From Chryseobacterium soldanellicola (GTDB lineage Bacteria; Bacteroidota; Bacteroidia; Flavobacteriales; Weeksellaceae), in NCBI RefSeq assembly GCF_900100115.1, contig NZ_FNKL01000003.1:620001-684000 (forward strand): DNA of 64,000 bases. The letters are read 5' to 3'. Shown here piece by piece: positions 58,118 through 64,000 of this stretch (positions within the stretch are counted from its first letter, which is position 1; every line of letters begins with the position of its first letter). The notes beneath the pieces were generated by a model. The model searched no databases, was not told the DNA's origin, and saw only the letters and a program-made list of their open reading frames with translations. Position numbers and translations under genes: made by a program.

Positions 58118-58226
58118 AATTCCGGCGGAGCTTTGCTCCGCCGGAATTTCATTTAGGTTTCGGGGCGGCAAAGCCGCCCCGAAACTTTTTATTTCGTTGA
58201 TGTTTTTCGTTGGGCTTCACCCAACG
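58118..58226. repeat. three consecutive GC-rich hairpins
   Basis: Hairpin 1 (58118-58148, 14 bp), hairpin 2 (58157-58185, 13 bp with AAA loop, then TTTTTATTT) and hairpin 3 (58208-58226, 7 bp) follow htpG. The second ends in T and probably terminates htpG. They are unusually GC-rich for this genome and REP-like. Confidence 0.8.
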
Positions 58227-58372
58227 CTGGATAAGTCGTCACTTTGTGGCCGATCAGCCTGACACGTTAATATCATTACGCAAAAAATTAGTCTCAGAAA
58301 TATCAGGCTGAGCGAAGTCGAAGCCTTAACTTGTAACTCATCACTAATAACTTACAACTCATAACTAATAAC

Positions 58373-58669
58373 TTACAACTCAGTCATTGGATCCCAAAAC
58401 AGTTTTTTAAAATTTTTAATTCTAAAATTCTCAACTTCAATTCCTTCTGCTTCCAGTTTTTTTTGAAATTCCGGAACAGACAAAGTTCCCGAACTGGAAA
58501 TTACACGATGTGCAGGAACATCTTTCGGGCAGCCTCCCATCGCTTTTCCGACATGGCGTGAATGATTGGGATAGCCCACAGCTTTTGCGATGGCTCCGTA
58601 GCTGGTTACTCTTCCTTTGGGAACGAGTTTTGTAATTTCCCAGACTTGTTGTTTAAATATTTCGTCCAT
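58373..58669 (-). CDS. alkyltransferase-like protein (ATL)
   Basis: A 98-residue member of the MGMT/Ogt fold. The segment GRVTSYGAIAKAVGYPNHSRHVGKAM is the DNA-binding and arginine-finger region, but the usual PCHRV active site reads PAHRV (GGCPKDVPAHRVISSSG), so the acceptor cysteine is alanine. Such ATL proteins bind O6-alkylguanine and flag it for nucleotide-excision repair rather than removing the alkyl group. ATG 58669 is chosen over the upstream TTG at 58711. Confidence 0.85.
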   Translation of the reverse strand: MDEIFKQQVWEITKLVPKGRVTSYGAIAKAVGYPNHSRHVGKAMGGCPKDVPAHRVISSSGTLSVPEFQKKLEAEGIEVENFRIKNFKKLFWDPMTEL

Positions 58670-58730
58670 TTTTTGTTTTGCATTATTTTTGAATCTCTTT
58701 TCTAAATCCAATCACTAAAAATATAAAGTT

Positions 58731-58877
58731 ATGAAAAAATCATTTTTTAGATTCATCAATAAAATCAATAAAGCGATTTTACCGAAATTAAGTGATAAAG
58801 ATCCTATGAAACTGACAAAATTTCAAAAAGGAATTCTGGCATACCGATATTTCGTGCTGGTAAATTCTCTGGACTGA
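58731..58877 (+). CDS. 48-residue basic small protein
   Basis: A 48-codon ORF begins MKKSFFRFINKINKAILPKL and ends RYFVLVNSLD. It is basic with one amphipathic stretch and no signal peptide or membrane helix. From memory, similar ~50-residue proteins occur in Flavobacteriia, sometimes named SsrA-binding-like, but I cannot confirm it. No neighbour suggests a function. Confidence 0.6.
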   Translation: MKKSFFRFINKINKAILPKLSDKDPMKLTKFQKGILAYRYFVLVNSLD

Positions 58878-58901
58878 CCGTTTTGCGTGAGGGATATGGA
58901 G

Positions 58902-59033
58902 GGCGCGAGCGAAGCGAGTGGTACAAAGTACCGGAACGAAGTGGAGCCCGGAGAAGCCCGACCCGAGCTTTGGGATTGCTTTGGAGAGGGGCACGCCCAT
59001 ATTTCCCACAGATCGCACAGATTTGCACAGATG
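58902..59033 (+). repeat. GC-rich repeat block and CACAGAT copy
   Basis: 58902-58918 is the GGCGCGAGCGAAGCGAG repeat. The surrounding 58880-59000 is far richer in G and C than its neighbours and open in several frames without being a gene. 59005-59033 is a CACAGAT-type repeat. Confidence 0.6.
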
Positions 59034-59121
59034 TCCGCGTTACATTTTCTGGTGGGAAAATTTTTATTTGATATTATTTTTAATCGCTTATAGCACTCAT
59101 ATTTACATAAATAAACACAAT

Positions 59122-59148
59122 CATCTGTGCAAATCTATGATCTGTGGG
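59122..59148 (-). repeat. inverted CACAGAT-type repeat
   Basis: This is the inverted partner of 59005-59033 with two bases missing. The pair encloses about 88 bases. Confidence 0.75.
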
Positions 59149-59156
59149 CAATAAAA

Positions 59157-59179
59157 AACGCCCAACAAAATTGGACGTT
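59157..59179 (-). terminator. terminator of the deoxyhypusine-synthase-like gene
   Basis: A 9-pair stem with one mismatch is followed on the minus strand by a T run; it lies 40 bases after the gene's stop. Confidence 0.7.
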
Positions 59180-59219
59180 TATATAACTTTAAGCTTCAGA
59201 CTTTTGTCTTTCCACTTTA

Positions 59220-60191
59220 TTAATTCTCTAAAATGTATGAGAACATCAATGGCGCACAGATCGTAGCATCACTTTCAACGATAAATTTCGGTGTAGTGAT
59301 ATCAAGCTTTCCCCAAGTGATTTTCTCGTTCGGAACCGCTCCTGAATACGAACCGTAAGAAGTCGTAGAATCCGAAATCTGACAGAAATACGACCAGAAT
59401 GGAATGTCATGCATTTCCATATCCTGATACAACATCGGAACCACACAAATCGGGAAATCTCCTGCGATACCTCCACCGATCTGGAAGAATCCAACGCCTT
59501 TTCCACTTGAGTTTTTCGTGTACCAATCTGCCAGATAGGTCATATATTCGATACCTGATTTCATTGTTGTAGCCTTCAGTTCACCTTTAATACAGTAAGA
59601 AGCAAAGATGTTCCCCATAGTAGAATCTTCCCATCCCGGAACCACGATCGGTAAGTTTTTCTCTGCCGCAGCGATCATCCAAGAGTTTTCTCTGGGAATC
59701 TCGTAATACTGCTCCAAAACTCCCGAAAGGATCATTTTATACATAAATTCGTGCGGGAAATATCTCTCCCCCTTCGCCTCTGCATCCTTCCAGATCTCAA
59801 CAATGTGTTTTTGCAATCTTCTGAAAGCCTCTTCTTCAGGGATGCAAGTATCTGTCACTCTGTTAAGTCCCCTTTCCAAAAGATCCCACTCATCCTGGGC
59901 TGTCAAATCTCTGTAATGAGGCACTCTTTCGTAGTGAGAATGCGCCACAAGATTCATCAGATCTTCTTCAAGATTTGCCCCGGTACAAGAAATAAAATCT
60001 ACTTTATCCTGACGGATCATCTCAGCAAGGATTTTCCCCAACTCAGCAGTAGACATTGCTCCCGCCAAAGTGATCATCATCTTTCCACCCTCTTTAAGGT
60101 GTGCAACATAGCCTTTAGAAGCGTCTACTAGCGCCGCTGCATTGAAGTGCAGATAATATTTTTCTATGAATTCGGTAATCGGTTTGTTCAT
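59220..60191 (-). CDS. deoxyhypusine synthase family protein
   Basis: A 323-residue NAD-dependent enzyme of the deoxyhypusine synthase fold. ITLAGAMSTAELGKILAEMI, FISCTGANLEEDL, PIVVPGWEDSTMGN, and the NEKITWGKLD segment with the lysine expected to form the imine intermediate are present. Bacteria lack eIF5A, so the substrate is not deoxyhypusine; bacterial members are thought to act on polyamines (homospermidine type). It is third after menE and arfB on the same strand. Confidence 0.85.
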   Translation of the reverse strand: MNKPITEFIEKYYLHFNAAALVDASKGYVAHLKEGGKMMITLAGAMSTAELGKILAEMIRQDKVDFISCTGANLEEDLMNLVAHSHYERVPHYRDLTAQDEWDLLERGLNRVTDTCIPEEEAFRRLQKHIVEIWKDAEAKGERYFPHEFMYKMILSGVLEQYYEIPRENSWMIAAAEKNLPIVVPGWEDSTMGNIFASYCIKGELKATTMKSGIEYMTYLADWYTKNSSGKGVGFFQIGGGIAGDFPICVVPMLYQDMEMHDIPFWSYFCQISDSTTSYGSYSGAVPNEKITWGKLDITTPKFIVESDATICAPLMFSYILEN

Positions 60192-60244
60192 TTTTTTAAT
60201 TTTTGCAAAGATAAAACTTAAAAACGGAATGTAGCAGCCGCTAT

Positions 60245-60637
60245 TTAAAATTTGAAACGTCTGTTTTCTTTTTTCTCAGAAATTTTCTTTTTGGTATCGA
60301 GCCTTTTTTCTTTTTTTGCCCTGGAAGGCTTTGTAGCGATCCTTGTTTTTGGAACAATTAAAGCTTTATCAACGATTTCAAGAATTTTTTCAATCGATTT
60401 GTTTTTATTCATTAATTGTGTTCGGCTTTCGGAAACGGTTAAGAATAAAAAACCTTCTGCATTGATTCTGTTTTTTAATTTTTCTTGAATTAAAGTTTTC
60501 TGCCTTTCATTAAAAAATTCGGACTCATCGACTTTCCAAAGCACGGTAACCGAGGTTTCAACTTTATTCACGTTTTGCCCGCCTGCGCCACTGCTGCGGG
60601 AAGTTTTGAAGCTGAGCTCTTTTGAAAAGTCTTTCAT
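60245..60637 (-). CDS. arfB: alternative ribosome-rescue hydrolase ArfB
   Basis: A 130-residue peptidyl-tRNA hydrolase that releases nascent chains from stalled ribosomes. The catalytic GGQ (residues 19-21) is in SSGAGGQNVNKVETSV. The basic C-terminal tail (KKEKRLDTKKKISEKKENRR) enters the mRNA channel. It starts 12 bases after the menE stop and is likely cotranscribed with it. Confidence 0.93.
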   Translation of the reverse strand: MKDFSKELSFKTSRSSGAGGQNVNKVETSVTVLWKVDESEFFNERQKTLIQEKLKNRINAEGFLFLTVSESRTQLMNKNKSIEKILEIVDKALIVPKTRIATKPSRAKKEKRLDTKKKISEKKENRRFKF

Positions 60638-60649
60638 TTTAATTCGCTT

Positions 60650-61678
60650 TTATTTACCTATAATTTTAGTTAATTCAAGGCGGTTTACCTTTCCATTTGG
60701 AGTTCTTGGGATTTTATCCATAAAAACAATATCTTTTGGCTTATGAAAATTTTTCTCAAACGGAATTTCATTTATTTTCTTAATTAAATCTTCTGATTTT
60801 TCTCCTTCAATTATTAGCATCAATTTTTGTCCCAAACTTTCATCATTAATTCCTAAAAAAACAACTTCATTCGGAATTTCTTTTTTTACTAAAGCTTCCA
60901 GCTGTTCAGGAAAAATTTTCGCTCCTCCGGAATTAATTACGTTATCTATTCTTCCTAAAAACTTAAATTGCTTTTTATTTTTAATTTCAACTAAATCATT
61001 AGTTTGCAAAATTTCGGAATTTACGTTCGGCGCAAAAATTTTCAGGCACCCTCTTTCATCAGTAGAAATTGTAACATTTTCAAAAACTGTAAAATATTCT
61101 TCGGATTGCGACGAAATTTGTTTTAAAGCAATGTGAGAAAGGGTTTCCGACATTCCGTAGGTCTCGTAGATTTTGGTTTGAGGGTTTGAGGATTTAAGAG
61201 TTTGGGTAATTTTTGATTTTAAAGATTCGGAAACTGCTGCTCCGCCGATAATCAGATTTTTAATTAAATGTAATTTATCAAGTGAATTTTCAACCTGCAA
61301 AGGCGTCATTGCACAAAAATCGACCTCATCATTGATGTTTTCAAGAGGTTTTAAGGATGGATCAGCAACAATTAATTTTAATTTTCTTTCAACAGAGCGT
61401 ACAACCATCATTTTTCCGGAGATATATTCTATAGGAAGGCAGATCAAAGCTGAATTTCCCTGTTTTAATCCTAAGAAATTACAGGTCATCACCGCAGAAT
61501 TGACCATTTTCTTTTTTTCAATTTTAAAAACTTTCGGAACTCCCGTAGAACCCGAGCTCTGAACTTTTACCGTTTCTGAATCTGAAAACCATTCTTCTGT
61601 AAAAAAGATCACTTTTTTTTCAAATTCTGTCTTTGAATGTAAATTATTAATTTTGAGATTATTGTAGTCTATCACCAT
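60650..61678 (-). CDS. menE: AMP-binding protein, o-succinylbenzoate-CoA ligase type
   Basis: A 342-residue adenylating enzyme, probably MenE in menaquinone synthesis. The AMP-binding core is VQSSGSTGVPKVFKI; LIIGGAAVSESL, IYETYGMSETLSHIAL and FLGRIDNVINSGG are the family motifs, and PRTPNGKVNRLEL near the end carries the catalytic lysine. It is shorter than many MenE proteins (~450 residues), typical for Flavobacteriia in my recollection. Residues QTLKSSNPQTK are encoded by DNA resembling the simple repeats seen elsewhere in this window. Confidence 0.82.
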   Translation of the reverse strand: MVIDYNNLKINNLHSKTEFEKKVIFFTEEWFSDSETVKVQSSGSTGVPKVFKIEKKKMVNSAVMTCNFLGLKQGNSALICLPIEYISGKMMVVRSVERKLKLIVADPSLKPLENINDEVDFCAMTPLQVENSLDKLHLIKNLIIGGAAVSESLKSKITQTLKSSNPQTKIYETYGMSETLSHIALKQISSQSEEYFTVFENVTISTDERGCLKIFAPNVNSEILQTNDLVEIKNKKQFKFLGRIDNVINSGGAKIFPEQLEALVKKEIPNEVVFLGINDESLGQKLMLIIEGEKSEDLIKKINEIPFEKNFHKPKDIVFMDKIPRTPNGKVNRLELTKIIGK

Positions 61679-61728
61679 ATTTGCCGTCTCTAAAAACTTA
61701 TGTAAATGTAAAAAAAACTTTTATTTTT

Positions 61729-61759
61729 TTTGGAAATAAAGAAAAAAGCTGTAAATTTG
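61729..61759 (+). promoter_or_regulatory. promoter of tRNA-Gln
   Basis: TTTG (61729-61732), 19 bases, TAAATTTG (61752-61759): a full Bacteroidota consensus match, 17 bases before the tRNA. Confidence 0.8.
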
Positions 61760-61776
61760 CATCACCAAAATAAAAC

Positions 61777-61847
61777 AGACCTATAGTGTAACGGTAGCAC
61801 TCCGGTTTTTGGTACCGTCAGTCGGGGTTCGAATCCCTGTGGGTCTA
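61777..61847 (+). tRNA. tRNA-Gln (TTG)
   Basis: A 71-base cloverleaf. The acceptor stem AGACCTA pairs with TGGGTCT (one G-U), the T-arm has GGTTCGAATCC, and the anticodon loop TTTTGGT carries TTG (61809-61811) for glutamine. CCA is not encoded. One end pair of the anticodon stem is imperfect. Confidence 0.95.
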
Positions 61848-61849
61848 CA

Positions 61850-61870
61850 AACCATCCAAATTGGATGGTT
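61850..61870 (+). terminator. terminator of tRNA-Gln
   Basis: A 10-base arm pair (AACCATCCAA with TTGGATGGTT) followed by a T run, directly after the tRNA. Beyond it, to 62149, no other feature is clear. Confidence 0.8.
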
Positions 61871-62149
61871 TTTTTTGTTTTAAGCCTTTTCTATTCTGAA
61901 AATCTTTAATATACATTAAATCAGACATACCACAATACTATAAATTGTACGCTTTTTTCCACAAGGATGTAAAGAAATTATTACAGTCGATTTTGACAGG
62001 AAAGATTTTATTATAATAATTTTACGTTCGAAAAGAAAACACTTACATCACGATACTTATTAATTATTTATATGAAAATATATTAAATAATTCTGCACCG
62101 TTCACAAACGCTTAACAAAATAAAATACAACTTAATTTCACTCTTTACA

Positions 62150-63205
62150 ATGAGAAAAAAAATTCCTCTTTTATGCTTACTATTGAGTATTAAAGCATTC
62201 TCTCAGGTTGGGATAAATACATCAGATCCTAAAGCTGCACTGGATGTTGTTTCCAGCCAAAGCGGAATTCTGATTCCCAGAATGACAGCCGCTCAAATAG
62301 AGCAAATCACCGTTCCTACTGATGGCGAATTGGTTTTTAGCACGACAAATACAGGAACCACGGTTAATCTGATAGGTTTCTGGTTTCATGACGGAACAAG
62401 CTGGAAACCTCTTGTCGCAACAAGTTCTGCAGGTATTAATATTTACAGCTCAAACGGAACGCTTAACAGCAATAGAATTGTTAGTCTGGACAGTCATGAC
62501 CTGAATATCGGCCCTGATAAATTATTCATATCAGGAAATACAGCCGGTAATGTAGGTGTAATGACTGCAACACCCTCACAAAAATTAGATATCAATGGCG
62601 GAATGAGAATCCGTACCTTACCTAAAGGAAATGTATTGACTACTGCCACTGGTGTTTTAACAACCGATGCAGCTTTAGTTTATCATTATGGAGATATGAG
62701 ATATTCTTCAGTGACCACAGATCATGAAGGCTGGTATTTACTGGATGGAAGAGCATTATCAGCATTACCGGCAAGCGCCCAGACACGAGCTGCAAGCTTA
62801 GGTATTACGGGAACACTTCCCAATGCTGCAGGGAAATATATGAAACAAGGTACACCAGGAACAACAACCGGAGCAGCCAGCGTAACACTTACTCAAGGAA
62901 ATGTACCTAACTTTACACTGAGTGGTAACACAACAACTGTAAGCCACAGCCATAATCTGATAAGCCCCGGAAATACAGTGGTAAGAGGTACGGATATCCT
63001 TCAGGATCCTGCCGGTGACTCCAATGTGTGGCAATTAGCCGGTGGAGCAGCACCTGGTTCTATAGGAGCCAACCAGACTTATATATCCTCCGCAGCTGGA
63101 GCACACTCTCATACTGTAACCATACCAACCGGAGGAACGGCAACACCTATTACGTTAAATCCTAATTATATTCAGCTGAATTATTTTATTTATTTGGGTA
63201 ATTAA
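62150..63205 (+). CDS. secreted protein with collar-like C-terminal domain
   Basis: A 351-residue secreted protein. Signal peptide MRKKIPLLCLLLSIKAFSQ is followed by the VGINTSDPKAALDV module, then WFHDGTSWKPL. The C-terminal half (WYLLDGRALSALPA, GKYMKQGTPGTT, VSHSHN, PNYIQLNYFIYLGN) resembles phage-tail collar/microcystin-dependent-like domains. No sorting domain is obvious. It forms a tandem pair with the 63222 protein; a surface or structural role is inferred. Confidence 0.75.
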   Translation: MRKKIPLLCLLLSIKAFSQVGINTSDPKAALDVVSSQSGILIPRMTAAQIEQITVPTDGELVFSTTNTGTTVNLIGFWFHDGTSWKPLVATSSAGINIYSSNGTLNSNRIVSLDSHDLNIGPDKLFISGNTAGNVGVMTATPSQKLDINGGMRIRTLPKGNVLTTATGVLTTDAALVYHYGDMRYSSVTTDHEGWYLLDGRALSALPASAQTRAASLGITGTLPNAAGKYMKQGTPGTTTGAASVTLTQGNVPNFTLSGNTTTVSHSHNLISPGNTVVRGTDILQDPAGDSNVWQLAGGAAPGSIGANQTYISSAAGAHSHTVTIPTGGTATPITLNPNYIQLNYFIYLGN

Positions 63206-63221
63206 TTAATAAAAAAACTAT

Positions 63222-64000
63222 ATGCTAACCAGAACTACAATAAAAATTATATCTTTTTTGTATCTTTTCTTATTGACTGATGCAAAAGCCCAAGTGGGAA
63301 TAGGAACCCCGAATCCAAAGGCTGCGCTAGATATCACGTCTACAACCCACGGATTATTAATTCCCAGGGTAACTGCAGCCGAAGCAGAAGCAATCAGCAA
63401 TCCTAAGCTTGGCGAATTGGTATATGCAACAACCAATACAGGAACTACCATTAATAAAACCGGATTCTGGTATTATGACGGTTCTGTATGGAAACCTTTC
63501 GGAGCCGCTTTACAAATAAATGTAGACCTTTATAATGGTGACGGAACCTTAGCTGCCAACAGAACAGTGACCACAGGTGGAAACAACCTTTCTTTTGATT
63601 CAGATAAATTAGCAATACTTTCCACAGGTCAAAAAGTAGGGCTTGGAAATAATACCCCAGGGCACACTTTAGACATCAACGGAAATGCCCGCGTAAGAAA
63701 TTTATCAAACGGAAATGTCGTAGCCTTAGCAGATGGAACCTTGGCTATTGGCCCTAAAGTACCTTATGGAACCGTAAAAGAATCCCTCCGTTCTACGGAT
63801 CATAACGGTTGGTATAAGCTGGATGGCCGCGCATTAAACACTTTACCTGCCACTGCACAAACCAACGCAACTACATTGGGAATCAGCGGAACTTTAATTA
63901 ATGCTAATAACCTTTTGATGAAGCAAGGTGCTACCTTAGCAACCGGAGGCTCTTCAAATGTTTCACTTCTGAGAGCAAACTTACCTAATTATAATATGAC
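63222..64000 (+). CDS. secreted collar-like protein, partial at window end
   Basis: A paralogue of the preceding gene, starting 16 bases after its stop and running off the window after 259 codons. It has a signal peptide (ISFLYLFLLTDAKAQ), the VGIGTPNPKAALDI module, FWYYDGSVWKPF and the WYKLDGRALNTLPATAQT segment shared with its neighbour. The C-terminus is not in view. Confidence 0.75.
   Translation, partial: MLTRTTIKIISFLYLFLLTDAKAQVGIGTPNPKAALDITSTTHGLLIPRVTAAEAEAISNPKLGELVYATTNTGTTINKTGFWYYDGSVWKPFGAALQINVDLYNGDGTLAANRTVTTGGNNLSFDSDKLAILSTGQKVGLGNNTPGHTLDINGNARVRNLSNGNVVALADGTLAIGPKVPYGTVKESLRSTDHNGWYKLDGRALNTLPATAQTNATTLGISGTLINANNLLMKQGATLATGGSSNVSLLRANLPNYNM

Noticed and set aside
58804..59154. 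Overlapping open frames in both directions in the GC-rich block near 58880-59000
   Set aside because: They lie in GC-rich repeat DNA that is open in several frames at once, lack homologous motifs and run into known repeats.
62150..64000. Prophage tail genes
   Set aside because: Both proteins have Sec signal peptides and the Bacteroidota VGIGT surface module; no other phage genes are present.

Overview
The window looks like chromosomal DNA from a member of the Bacteroidota, class Flavobacteriia, most likely Chryseobacterium or a close relative in the Weeksellaceae. The reasons are the AT-rich composition, promoters of the Bacteroidota form (TTG, about 19 bases, TAnnTTTG), several secreted proteins ending in type IX secretion (T9SS) sorting domains, a class II HMG-CoA reductase, and an animal-style PyrE-PyrF fusion. 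It is mostly core chromosome. I see no CRISPR array, prophage, insertion sequence or rRNA operon.

Layout. 1-6250: a giant T9SS adhesin-like protein, a family 2 glycosyltransferase, and three short minus-strand units that look like ~70-nt RNAs (TAnnTTTG box plus intrinsic terminator). 6250-16000: glycine-zipper lipoprotein, polytopic membrane protein, aroC, two thioredoxin-fold proteins, a YkvA-like protein, the pyrE-pyrF fusion, and a large M1-like surface protein without its zinc motif. 16000-25500: four secreted or T9SS-sorted proteins and a 1078-residue outer-membrane protein. 25600-34000: dusB; an EEP nuclease-Lrp regulator-deoC operon; ndh-trmD; GH25 lysozyme; an acetyltransferase-like protein; DUF1761. 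34000-44200: ABC-F ATPase, Gfo/Idh oxidoreductase, TonB siderophore receptor with a PepSY-type partner, small barrel protein, 1-Cys peroxiredoxin, MscS channel, sucC. 44700-46570: HMG-CoA reductase coupled by overlapping codons to a 51-residue membrane protein and a DUF423 protein. 46900-49025: a radical-SAM/DUF4130 pair of the putative DNA-repair type. 49300-58700: pfkA-gapA, an outer-membrane-like protein, a LuxR-type regulator with an MpaB-like oxygenase, recA, htpG and an alkyltransferase-like protein. 58700-64000: a 48-residue protein, deoxyhypusine-synthase-like protein, arfB, menE, tRNA-Gln(TTG), and two tandem secreted proteins with collar-like C-termini, the second cut by the window edge.

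The functional groups that work together are small: iron uptake (receptor plus PepSY protein), glycolysis (pfkA-gapA), deoxynucleoside salvage (deoC with an Lrp regulator), mevalonate synthesis, and respiration (NDH-2 overlapping trmD). The noncoding DNA is unusually informative. It holds orphan minus-strand terminators whose G-U pairs fix their strand, promoter boxes that mimic TTG start codons, paired inverted repeats spanning 100-150 bp, a 3 x 42-bp array upstream of sucC, and an 11 x 7-bp array upstream of htpG. No single locus is clearly a new system; the short-RNA units and the radical-SAM/DUF4130 pair deserve the closest look.
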